Below, piece after piece: positions 27,563 through 34,423 of a stretch of 64,000 bases of DNA. The notes under the pieces are model-generated. The model did no database searches and was not told the DNA's origin. It saw only the letters and a list, made by a program, of their open reading frames with translations. The DNA is from JBEGHD01 sp049334165 (GTDB taxonomy: Bacteria; Bacteroidota; Bacteroidia; Flavobacteriales_D; Sanyastnellaceae), in the NCBI GenBank assembly GCA_049334165.1, contig JBEGHD010000003.1. One strand, 5' to 3'. How positions within the stretch are numbered: position 1 is the stretch's first letter; each line of letters begins with the position of its first letter. Both the position numbers and the translations under genes were made by a program.

Positions 27563-28739
27563 AAGTACACATTTAATAAAGCAATATGCCTCCAGCAGGT
27601 TCCTTCCAGTCGGTCGTTCCTCCCTTCTTGCAGTCACCAGCTTCCGTCACCGCGCAGCAAGAGTAGCACCTTCTCTTCATTCCGCTAAAGCTCCATTCCG
27701 TTCAGTTGCCACACTTGCTTAACCAGCCGCACAAAACGCAGGAAAAGCGGTGTTCGTCTTCCTCCTTCGGCAAAGTATCATGCCAGGCCGTTTCTACAGC
27801 CTTCCACTAAGCGTTAATTTTATAAGGTGTTCCAGGCAGTATCACGCCCTACGGGTGCCTTTCAGGCAGCCTGTCATGCTACTTGCAGCTCAGTCGTCAT
27901 CCTCACGGCAGCCTACTCTGTCCTGCTGTCCCGCTTCTTTACATTTCGTTGCGAGCCCTCACTTCATTCCATTCAGCCGGTCAGCAGTCCACCGGCTGCC
28001 CATAATTTTGCTCGCCTGCGGGTCGCTGCGGGCTGCGGGCTGTCATGTTTTTTGTATTCAGGGCGAATAGATTGATTTTCAAAGGTTGCCCTGAAATGCA
28101 ACAAAAAAACACGCCAGCCCTTGTGTAAGTCCTTCCTCAAGCCTCGGCTCATTACGGTCTCCGCTAAAGCTCCGCCCTCCAATCGCCTCCATTTTCGTCA
28201 GTCCACATATGTCGCCCAGCCGCCTTCGTACCTCAGGCTTTAACTGTTCTCCACCCTTGCTCCACTCGCAGGTCGGCTCGCTAAAGCTTGTCTGGCGGTC
28301 CGCAATCCGTTCGTTCCTCACTCATTGCAGCCGCCAGCCAGCCGTTTGGCCGCAGGCGCTTTTTCCTGCGTTTCCCCCCAGACTAAGCATCTTATAGAAT
28401 CACTAAAGATTTGTTAGAAGATCTATACTCCAAAGGTTTTAAGAAGCCTATCCGTTGAAATTAATACTCCTTACTTTAAAAGACAATCCCCTTCCTTCTA
28501 AGTACTGCACTTGTTCTCAGTCGGTTTTAAAGTATAGACTCCTGATTGAAATTCAGTTACAATTTGATTTAAAAACATTAAGCAAAGTTACACAGTGCGG
28601 AGATGAGTGCATCAAGGGTTCGCTTCGCCTGGGAATAAAAAAATCTCCAGCCCTTACGGGTAGTATTTTTTCTCCCAGCCCTGGCTGCAATCACTCCTCC
28701 TGTGAGTAGAGGCATAATGTTTAATCAAATTCTATCATT
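27563..28739. other. Long non-coding stretch with repeated CGCTAAAGCT motif
   Basis: No convincing gene is found over nearly 1.2 kb. The plus strand is visibly pyrimidine-rich and the complement is purine-rich up to about 28390. The motif CGCTAAAGCT recurs near 27684, 28162 and in part near 28279. Several short frames exist on both strands but lack conserved features. It could be an untranslated structured RNA read from the minus strand, an origin or transfer region, or decayed sequence. Confidence 0.5.
28630..28677. repeat. Stem-loop element, copy A
   Basis: Outer arms TGGGA (28630) and TCCCA (28677), middle arms of A- and T-runs, and inner CCC/GGG around a small loop. The core AAAAATCTCCA..CCC..CGGGTAGTATTTTT is shared with copy B at 30018, but the outer arms differ and still pair. 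Weaker pairing continues outwards (GGAG/CTCC near 28599 and 28700). Confidence 0.65.
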
Positions 28740-28904
28740 ATGTTCAAGTCAATCTTCAAAGTTCGTCTAGGCAGTCGCTGGCTGTTCGTTGGTTTCCGCA
28801 CCTCTGGTCATCCCTTCTTTTGTGGTGTTGTCCGGTCAGGTGTTGTAGATTATGTTTTCCGTTTCCTCTGGCTAGAGGTCTCGTTGTCAGAGCTTCCGTT
28901 TTAG
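28740..28904 (+). CDS. Possible small protein, 54 aa
   Basis: ATG 28740 to TAG 28904, encoding a basic, aromatic-rich peptide (KVRLGSRWLFVGFR, then VVDYVFRFLWLEV). Its last codons overlap a terminator hairpin, which argues for a transcribed unit ending here. No recognised family; could be chance. Confidence 0.3.
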   Translation: MFKSIFKVRLGSRWLFVGFRTSGHPFFCGVVRSGVVDYVFRFLWLEVSLSELPF

Positions 28905-28918
28905 GGGGCTCTTTTTTT
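28889..28918 (+). terminator. Intrinsic terminator
   Basis: AGAGC at 28889-28893 pairs with GCTCT at 28908-28912, with CC/GG inside, followed by a run of seven T. It ends transcription from the left and isolates the 29020 gene. Confidence 0.6.
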
Positions 28919-28975
28919 GGAAAGCTTAATGATCTCTAAATCAATAGGAGGATAATCTTCCCTATTTTGCAACGA

Positions 28976-28990
28976 TTGCAAAGTTTGCAA
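28976..28990. promoter_or_regulatory. Palindromic site before the 300-aa gene
   Basis: TTGCAAAGTTTGCAA is a perfect 15-bp palindrome 29 bases before the ATG at 29020. The same 15 bases occur inside the primase-like gene (3474-3488), and the inner 11 bases at 30208-30218. Likely a protein-binding site. Confidence 0.45.
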
Positions 28991-29019
28991 ACCTTGCATT
29001 TTGCTTATTTCAATTAGAT

Positions 29020-29922
29020 ATGCCTGTTGATTCCATAGCTTTTGAAGCTGACATTGTCCAAATAATTAAGGAGCGATTTGCCAGATGGAATCTTCGTCCT
29101 CCAAAGAAAAATGATTTATCATCCTTGCTCACGGATTTCCTGACTATAAACGAAAAGCTCATCCGGTCAGTACCTCGTGAAGTGCTTTATAGTCCAGGCT
29201 TTCATGAATACCTTCAAACACTTCCTTCCCATCAAAAAGGGATCATCCAGTCGATTACAAAAAGACTAAAAGCAGGTGCTGACATAAATTACCATCAAAG
29301 CAAAAAGCTTCTACAATCGAAATTTCACGATCACCTGGTGTATGAATGGAAGATTCATCACCTACATTTATCCAACACCCGAAAAGCCAAATCTTACTTT
29401 GTAAAACCCGGGGATCAGTTGCTTTTTGTGTACATCGATGACAATATGGCCATCTTTTTAGGCATTGACCGCCATCGTCCAGGTGTTTTTGCTGACGCCA
29501 AATGGATTGAAATACTTCACGACCATTTTCCCGATACAATAGCTCATCTTAGACTTGATCACATTTCTGATGTGAATCCTAAGGTCAACGCGGAAGAACG
29601 TCAAACTCTTTGGGATAAAGGTTACACTCTAGGAATGACTAAAGTTAAAGACACTGTATACTGGAGTTCAGGAGTGGGAAGATCTACATCAGGCCATAGT
29701 ATGATGGTGATGAAGCATGTCGGTCAGATTCTACGTTGGCACTGGAAAATAAAAGAGCAGTTCACCAACCACTTTGATTTAATCTGCGACTCTTTCAACT
29801 TCAACCCTTCAAAATCACGTTTCAAGGTTATCCTTGGCCAACAAACATTTGAGGTAGTTGAAATAACAACTCGATCCTCCATTCTTACTTGCCCAACATT
29901 CTTTGATATTGAGAATGAATAA
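29020..29922 (+). CDS. Hypothetical 300-aa protein
   Basis: Soluble, basic, no signal peptide. I do not recognise the family. The middle (about residues 100-155) reads HLVYEWKIHHLHLSNT and then LLFVYIDDNMAIFLGIDRHR, a beta-rich pattern like the RelE/Gp49 toxin fold in which a basic strand is followed by a hydrophobic one; this is only a pattern resemblance. The gene stands alone with its own palindromic upstream site and a terminator before it, and is bracketed by the two stem-loop elements at 28630 and 30018. A stress or defence cargo role is plausible. Confidence 0.75.
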   Translation: MPVDSIAFEADIVQIIKERFARWNLRPPKKNDLSSLLTDFLTINEKLIRSVPREVLYSPGFHEYLQTLPSHQKGIIQSITKRLKAGADINYHQSKKLLQSKFHDHLVYEWKIHHLHLSNTRKAKSYFVKPGDQLLFVYIDDNMAIFLGIDRHRPGVFADAKWIEILHDHFPDTIAHLRLDHISDVNPKVNAEERQTLWDKGYTLGMTKVKDTVYWSSGVGRSTSGHSMMVMKHVGQILRWHWKIKEQFTNHFDLICDSFNFNPSKSRFKVILGQQTFEVVEITTRSSILTCPTFFDIENE

Positions 29923-30017
29923 TTTTCTTGAAGGAGAAAAAACAAAAAGAGGCAAGCAAAAGTAGTCGGGCTCCGCACAGCCCCTCGCTTTGGTCTGCCA
30001 AGGTCAAGCCCTGCGGG

Positions 30018-30066
30018 TTTTGGATGAAAAATCTCCACCCTGCGGGTAGTATTTTTAATCCAAAAA
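30018..30066. repeat. Stem-loop element, copy B, in a 500-bp gene-free stretch
   Basis: Arms TTTTGGAT (30018-30025) and ATCCAAAA (30058-30065) pair perfectly; then AAAAAT/ATTTTT and ACCC/GGGT inside. The core matches copy A while the outer arms are different but complementary. The surrounding stretch 29923-30423 holds no gene; it also has the palindrome GCAAACTTTGC at 30208 and direct repeats of AAGTCCG near 30370-30387 before the DUF6266 gene. Confidence 0.7.
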
Positions 30067-30423
30067 CCTTGTCAGTCCAGCCCCGCCCGCCTGATGACAT
30101 GGCTTCTCTTTTCTTTTTTCGGTTTTCTTTTCTCTTAAAAAAATATTGATGGGGTTGATGCGGTGATGTGCCGCGGCCTGATCTCTGTAGCCACCTTTGA
30201 AGCTTCCGCAAACTTTGCAGAAATGCAAAAAGAGGGTCTTTTATAGTTGTTCTCCGTTTGCTCTTGAATGCCAAATAAAGCAAGGTTCGGCAGACGGGCG
30301 CAACCCACTCTCAACCAGCACTCTTTACCGCAATTTCACGTCATATTTGTAGTAAGGACAAGGCCGTACCAAGTCCGTGTCAAGTCCGAAAAATTTGTTT
30401 AACCCCATAAAAATTTAAAAGCC

Positions 30424-31065
30424 ATGGGAAAAATTAATCAAGGAATCTTGGGAGGTGTGTCCGGACAGGTAGGAAACGTTATCGGTGGTACCTGGAAGGG
30501 CATTGACTACTTACGTATCAAGCCCTCAAGTGTAGCAAACCCTAAAACCCCCGATCAGGTCGATCAGCGAACCAAGTTCGTGACCGTATTGCGATTCTTA
30601 CAGCCAATTACTGAGTTCCTCAAGACTGGCTTTAAGAAGTATGCCAGTGGTATGACCCAGTTTAACAGCGCAATGTCATACAACTTGAAAAACGCAATCA
30701 CCGGAACTTACCCGAACTACTCCATCGACTACCCGAATGCGCTGGTGAGTCGAGGAAACCTTGCCGGAGGTGAAAACGGTGGAGCTGCTTCCACCAATGC
30801 CGCAGAGGTAGATGTGTCCTGGGATGACAACTCAGGCTCTGGAGGCGCTCAGGCAACCGATAAGGCACTTATCGTGATCCTGAACCAAACCAAGGGAGAA
30901 GCAGTGTACACCACTGCAGGAGCTGCCCGATCAGCCACCGCAGAAACCCTTACCGTGCCTTCTAACTTCACCGGTGATGATGTCGAAGTGTTCTTAGGCT
31001 TCATCTCTGAAGATGGCACTAAGGTCTCCAACAGCGCTTATTTAGGATCAGTAACTGTTGCTTAA
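30424..31065 (+). CDS. DUF6266 family protein
   Basis: 213 aa. The N-terminus MGKINQGILGGVSGQVGNVI and the following WKGIDYLRIKPS and PDQVDQRTKFVTVL are the family signature. No signal peptide; the C-terminal half is Ser/Thr/Gly-rich and beta-like. The function is unknown. Codon use is strongly biased (highly expressed look), and a strong terminator follows 25 bases after the stop, so it is a stand-alone gene. Confidence 0.9.
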   Translation: MGKINQGILGGVSGQVGNVIGGTWKGIDYLRIKPSSVANPKTPDQVDQRTKFVTVLRFLQPITEFLKTGFKKYASGMTQFNSAMSYNLKNAITGTYPNYSIDYPNALVSRGNLAGGENGGAASTNAAEVDVSWDDNSGSGGAQATDKALIVILNQTKGEAVYTTAGAARSATAETLTVPSNFTGDDVEVFLGFISEDGTKVSNSAYLGSVTVA

Positions 31066-31090
31066 TACTGGTTGATGTTGCAGATGTCGG

Positions 31091-31123
31091 GAACCGCTTC
31101 CACTTGGAAGCGGTTCTTTTTTT
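31091..31123 (+). terminator. Strong intrinsic terminator after DUF6266 gene
   Basis: Perfect 10-bp stem GAACCGCTTC (31091-31100) and GAAGCGGTTC (31107-31116), loop CACTTG, then seven T. Confidence 0.92.
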
Positions 31124-31335
31124 GCCTATTATTGAAGGTAGAAGCTCTTTTAAAATATTTCGTGCTCTCAGGTCAATTGTGGCAATTGAAGGTTTCCAGC
31201 TTTCATACTGGATTCAAAAAATAAATCAATTGCTTATGGACAATTTAATTCTGACTTGCATTCTTACAGCGGGGCTCTTCGTGCGGAAACCAGAGAATGT
31301 TACAAAAGACCTTTGAGCGGAATACGAATGAGCCA

Positions 31336-31365
31336 GGGGGTGCAACTCCCCCTACCTCCGCGCCA
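31336..31365 (+). other. tRNA/tmRNA 3'-end-like sequence, candidate attachment site
   Basis: GGGGG-TGCAACT-CCCCC has the 5-bp stem and 7-nt loop of a T-arm (TGC-type loops are common in Bacteroidota), followed by TACCTCCG like an acceptor strand. No complete tRNA lies upstream, so it fits an att remnant where an island used a tRNA or tmRNA gene end. It could also be a chance hairpin. Confidence 0.4.
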
Positions 31366-31418
31366 TTTCCCACTAATTTCCTTTCTTTACCGTGTGTTTT
31401 CTGAAGGCATCCCTTTTT

Positions 31419-31438
31419 TTGTTGCCCAATTGTTGCCC
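31419..31438 (+). repeat. Tandem TTGTTGCCC, candidate integrase arm sites
   Basis: Two perfect copies of TTGTTGCCC at 31419-31427 and 31430-31438. Related TTGTCCC motifs precede the repeats at 33221 (33172-33178) and 34218 (34167-34175). Short tandem motifs of this kind lie near the ends of integrase-mobilised islands. Confidence 0.45.
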
Positions 31439-31500
31439 GTTTCAGGAAATTCGCTCTGAACGGCTTATATAACAACAGGTTCAGAAAACTCGTTACTTTT

Positions 31501-31580
31501 TGTATCGGGAAGTAAGACTCTGACTCATATGCTCTTATTCGTTTCGGTTAGTTAAATTGTCACGCGATGAAATCGCGCGC
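31501..31580 (+). repeat. 80-bp immunity-array repeat, copy R1
   Basis: Begins TGTATCGGGA and ends in the hairpin CGCGAT-GAA-ATCGCG. By eye 73 of 80 bases match R3 and 77 of 80 match R4. Confidence 0.9.
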
Positions 31581-31671
31581 TGGCTGGGATGGGAAACAAT
31601 TATTTATACCATATAAAATGAGAAAGCCAATACCCGATGATAAAATTCAAAAAATAGATAAGCCATGGTAG
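31567..31671 (+). pseudogene. Short toxin-tail-like ORF after R1
   Basis: From the ATG inside the repeat hairpin the frame is open for 34 codons to TAG 31671, overlapping the start of the next gene by seven bases. The end DDKIQKIDKPW resembles a detached protein C-terminus. Possibly the remnant of a toxin tip fused to the repeat. Confidence 0.35.
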
Positions 31672-31931
31672 ATGTTATAGAGATAAGGAGGTTGCACAAA
31701 GATTTGATCAAACATCTTTCCAGTCGAGATGAGGAGCCACTAGTGAAAGACTATCTTGATTACGTTGAATACGAATTAGAAGATTACATTGACCCTTCTG
31801 AGTCGAGCAACCTGGACTTTGTGAGCGAGGTTCCATTTAGATTAAATAGGTATTTACAGGAATTCAATTTCAATGAAGAGCTTACTCATGAAATCAAATT
31901 TTATATAAAGAAAATGATGAAATATATCTAA
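31665..31931 (+). CDS. Small acidic protein, possible immunity protein
   Basis: 88 aa, acidic and helical (LVKDYLDYVEYELEDYIDPS, then HEIKFYIKKMMKYI), no signal peptide. No family recognised. It sits in the repeat-separated array next to a decayed SMI1/KNR4 gene and a PoNi gene, and its start overlaps a short ORF as immunity genes often overlap the end of a toxin gene. Function as an immunity protein is inferred from context. Confidence 0.65.
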   Translation: MVDVIEIRRLHKDLIKHLSSRDEEPLVKDYLDYVEYELEDYIDPSESSNLDFVSEVPFRLNRYLQEFNFNEELTHEIKFYIKKMMKYI

Positions 31932-31997
31932 ACACTTATGAACTAACAGATTCTTCTTAGGTAACTCCTAAGATTAACCAACCAAAACATTCCCAGG

Positions 31998-32147
31998 GAA
32001 GAGATACCATTCGGAGACGACTCGTTCGGAAACAATTTCACAATCTCGACCAGAGAAGAAGACTATGGCAAAGTCTATTATTGGGAAATGGATGTAGGTG
32101 AGCTTAGAAAAAGTTTAGCTGGAAACTCTTTGGAAGAGTCCTTTTGA
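31998..32147 (+). pseudogene. SMI1/KNR4 (SUKH) immunity gene remnant
   Basis: A 49-codon frame without start codon: EEIPFGDDSFGNNFTISTRE then DYGKVYYWEMD, the conserved centre of SUKH immunity proteins, ending at TGA 32147. The in-frame stop upstream at 31962 shows that the first half is lost. Confidence 0.7.
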
Positions 32148-32189
32148 AGTTTTGTGTCAGATTTCTCTTCTACTCTGGCAATGATTTAG

Positions 32190-32209
32190 CACGCGATGAA
32201 ATCGCGCGC
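32190..32209 (+). repeat. Partial immunity-array repeat, copy R2
   Basis: Only the last 20 bases (the CGCGAT-GAA-ATCGCG hairpin) of the 80-bp repeat are kept, identical to R1 and R3. Followed by TAGCGGGGG as after R3. The left 60 bases are missing. Confidence 0.85.
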
Positions 32210-32245
32210 TAGCGGGGGCTTTCTTCTTATAAATTTGGAAAGCAA

Positions 32246-32428
32246 ATGGATAAGGGATGGATAAAATCAAGATTAGAAAAACTAATTGGTGACGACTTTA
32301 TGCTACTTGATGAAATTTCCAATAATGAAATTACTCCAATTTTGGCAAAAGTTAATAAGGACGGAAAAATACTTTACCAGCAATTAAATGATGAAGCAAA
32401 AATTGTAAATACTAATCTAAACTTATGA
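32246..32428 (+). CDS. Short ORF before PoNi gene, possible toxin-tail remnant
   Basis: 60 aa (MDKGWIKSRLEKLIGDDFML and onwards). Its stop overlaps the PoNi start in an ATGA. The arrangement, short frame then immunity gene, is what remains when a toxin gene is trimmed to its tip. It may also be a small independent protein; no family is recognised. Confidence 0.5.
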   Translation: MDKGWIKSRLEKLIGDDFMLLDEISNNEITPILAKVNKDGKILYQQLNDEAKIVNTNLNL

Positions 32429-33090
32429 GAGATACTAATTTGAATTACGATTATTTTCTGAAAGCACTGAAGAAGAAAGTGAAATTCATAAATGGTTATG
32501 AGGAAATGGTTTCTCAAGACGAGAATGAGAAGAGAAACCCAAATAGGTACTATTATTTAAGAAAGTGGTATTATGATCAGTTTATTTTAGAGTATTCTAT
32601 GGGAATGTTTCAGTTCTCTTTTAGTTGGCCAAGATATTTCAAGGCTTTTTTGAATATGAGCCCGGATTTAATAAATTATAATACACTTCTTCAAAGTATT
32701 GCTTTAGGTGTGCTTTTCCAAGCTCCATTAGAAGAACTTTTAAAGATAAAGGAAAAAGCCATAGAAAGACGAGAATACGATGATGCATTAAGGCTTTTAA
32801 CTTCACTAGATCCAAATGAAACTTCTCAAATGCGGGCAATTATACCTGAGAATAATGATCTGATCCAGGGAATGGAGACAAAAAATCCTCAATTCATAAT
32901 GAACTACTTAAATTCCTGGTATAGAAGTAATGAAGGTGAATATTGGCACGGTGAACACACGGATCCTGAAGGATTGGCCTATATCGGGTATTGGTGTATT
33001 GAAGCCGCAGCTGCCGTGAAGAAATTCAATATTCCGTACGATTTAATTCGCAACCACAAATATTTTCCAGTGGATATGGTGGAGATGTAG
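32425..33090 (+). CDS. PoNi-type immunity protein (DUF1910/DUF1911)
   Basis: 221 aa, all-helical. N-terminal part with RKWYYDQFILEYSMG matches DUF1910; the C-terminal part NYLNSWYRSNEGEYWHG, YIGYWCIEAAAAVKKFNIPY and KYFPVDMVEM matches DUF1911. Family members bind and neutralise PoNe DNase toxins delivered by type VI or VII secretion. No PoNe toxin gene is present here, so this is an orphan immunity gene, giving protection against neighbours. A hairpin terminator follows. Confidence 0.85.
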   Translation: MRDTNLNYDYFLKALKKKVKFINGYEEMVSQDENEKRNPNRYYYLRKWYYDQFILEYSMGMFQFSFSWPRYFKAFLNMSPDLINYNTLLQSIALGVLFQAPLEELLKIKEKAIERREYDDALRLLTSLDPNETSQMRAIIPENNDLIQGMETKNPQFIMNYLNSWYRSNEGEYWHGEHTDPEGLAYIGYWCIEAAAAVKKFNIPYDLIRNHKYFPVDMVEM

Positions 33091-33103
33091 GTAGATACTG
33101 TTT

Positions 33104-33129
33104 AAAGAGGTGCAATATGGCGCCTCTTT
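33104..33129 (+). terminator. Hairpin after PoNi gene
   Basis: AAAGAGG at 33104-33110 pairs with CCTCTTT at 33123-33129, with GC/GC inside; 14 bases after the stop codon. Confidence 0.65.
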
Positions 33130-33220
33130 CATTCTCCTTAAGTCAGGAAACCATAACATACTGTCCTCATATTGTCCCGGAAAACCCTTTCAACACTGTA
33201 TTCCAGTAGCATACACTTAT

Positions 33221-33300
33221 TGTATCGGGAAATAAGACACTGACTCATAATGTCTTATTCGTTTCAGTTAGTTAAATTTTCACGCGATGAAATCGCGCGC
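33221..33300 (+). repeat. 80-bp immunity-array repeat, copy R3
   Basis: Same layout as R1. In this copy AATAAGACA and TGTCTTATT form a perfect extra inverted repeat. Preceded by TGTCCTCATATTGTCCCGG. Confidence 0.9.
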
Positions 33301-33325
33301 TAGCGGGGGGGAATTAACCAAAGAA

Positions 33326-33514
33326 ATGTACGTTTTTAATAAAGTGATTGAGTCAAAACAGAACTTCACTAGGGCTGAACTTAAACATGCCCTGGAGTAT
33401 ATTAATGAGGGAGTCCGTGAAAAATTTGGCCTTGAACCTGTTGAATTATCTTTGGAAGAGATTCCAACCGTCAGACCGAAAATTAAAATTGAAAAAATCC
33501 TAAATGCCAAATAA
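33326..33514 (+). CDS. Short protein after R3, possible toxin-tail remnant
   Basis: 62 aa from ATG 33326; the frame is open back to the ATG inside the repeat hairpin at 33287 (75 aa). Sequence FTRAELKHALEYINEGVREK then LEPVELSLEEIPTVRPKI; helical, no known family. The next gene starts directly at its stop, as for a toxin tip followed by its immunity gene. Confidence 0.5.
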   Translation: MYVFNKVIESKQNFTRAELKHALEYINEGVREKFGLEPVELSLEEIPTVRPKIKIEKILNAK

Positions 33515-33805
33515 ATGATATCAAAAGAAAAAATACACAGCATAGCTCTAGAGTACTTAAGAAAGAAGCAAAGATCCTTTCTTGAATTAAGCAAACCGGA
33601 GGAAGTTAGGCTTAGAGAAGATCATGAAATACTTTATGGTGACCGAGCTGGTGAGCGTACAGATCTATTCATCGTAGAATATACTGTACAAGTTGGCCTT
33701 TCGGAAGAGGGTGTACTAATTTATATCGATGCCTACACTGGAGAAGTGCTTTATTCAATGTCTGCCACTTCCTGGATTGAAGATATTGAGAGATCAAATG
33801 AATAA
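33515..33805 (+). CDS. Small protein, possible immunity protein
   Basis: 96 aa, no signal peptide. The second half reads EEGVLIYIDAYTGEVLYSMS and ends in a Trp-containing acidic tail; the YIDAYTGEVL stretch resembles PepSY-type beta hairpins found in some immunity families. Start touches the upstream stop. Immunity role is inferred from context. Confidence 0.6.
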   Translation: MISKEKIHSIALEYLRKKQRSFLELSKPEEVRLREDHEILYGDRAGERTDLFIVEYTVQVGLSEEGVLIYIDAYTGEVLYSMSATSWIEDIERSNE

Positions 33806-33834
33806 AGTTATAAGTTACGTAACGTTAACTATCA

Positions 33835-33993
33835 TTTGATATTCAGGAAGAGTACTTTAAATATGTCTTGGAAGAAGAAGTTTATGAGTTCATTCAGGAT
33901 GAGGATCTAGGTGAGGCCGAAAAGCTCGCTGAAGCACTTTCAGAAAAACTCGGTGAGGACTATATCGTTACAGCAAAGCTTGAGGATTGGTAG
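33835..33993 (+). pseudogene. Acidic protein fragment without start
   Basis: A 52-codon open stretch (FDIQEEYFKYVLEEEVYEFI, then EKLGEDYIVTAKLEDW) ending at TAG 33993, with an in-frame stop at 33826 and no start codon. A truncated gene, probably another immunity-like protein. Confidence 0.5.
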
Positions 33994-34217
33994 ACCTTGA
34001 GGTTGTAAACTCACAGTTTTCCTTTATAGAGCGAGAAGTGAATAACTAAGAAGAAATCATATAATAATTTACGGCTTGACTGTGAGTATAGAGGTCAAAT
34101 GTTTTTCAGGAAATATCTCCATTTGTCCAATATTGTTGTAGACAAACAAACAGTCAATCGTTCCTTTTTTGTCCCTCTAAAATAACTACCCCCTCATTTT
34201 CAAATATCTACATTTAT

Positions 34218-34297
34218 TGTATCGGGAAGTAACACTCTGACTCATACGCTCTTATTCGTTTCGGTTAGTTAAATTGTCACGCGATTAAATCGCGCGC
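34218..34297 (+). repeat. 80-bp immunity-array repeat, copy R4
   Basis: Differs from R1 at three positions, one of which (GAT-GAA to GAT-TAA) removes the ATG of the hairpin but keeps the stem. Preceded by TTTTGTCCC at 34167. The stretch 33994-34217 before it contains no gene. Confidence 0.9.
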
Positions 34298-34390
34298 CAG
34301 TGGGGAAGCTGACTCCTCCACAATCCCAATCTCCTCCTCCGTCAATCCATAAAGCTCATAAACCATCTCGTCAATTTGCTCACCGCAGAT
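34277..34390 (-). pseudogene. C-terminal remnant of a restriction-modification methylase
   Basis: On the minus strand 37 codons read QIDEMVYELYGLTEEEIGIV and end with SPLARDLIA and a stop lying inside repeat R4. The pattern IDxxVYxLYGLTxxEIxIVE is the usual end of type IIG and related adenine methylases. An in-frame stop cuts it upstream, so only the tail is left of a lost gene. Confidence 0.6.
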
Positions 34391-34423
34391 TTAATTTTCT
34401 TGACCTTGTCAGCGAATCTCCCT

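Larger units (their letters stand above)
1..31500. mobile_element. Integrated mobile element (genomic island), left end outside window
   Basis: A tyrosine recombinase, two excisionase-like proteins and a BT4734/DUF3987 primase-like protein stand at the left, followed by defence, metal-efflux and mercury cargo. No conjugation or mobilisation genes are seen here, so the element is a non-conjugative island, has lost them, or keeps them left of the window. The right edge is inferred from a T-arm-like sequence at 31336 and tandem TTGTTGCCC repeats at 31419; the left attachment site lies outside the window. The exact right end is uncertain by a few hundred bases, because the immunity-gene region beyond it may be a separate accretion. 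Confidence 0.6.

Noticed and set aside
28079..28321. Minus-strand frame of 80 codons in the non-coding stretch
   Set aside because: Low-complexity, charged composition, no start signal and no recognised family; more likely a by-product of the purine-rich strand.
31501..34297. Integron attC sites or a CRISPR array
   Set aside because: The repeats are 80 bp, 0.9-1.7 kb apart and separate genes rather than spacers; no cas genes are seen. No attC core of the form GTTRRRY with its partner is found (GTTAGTT does not fit).
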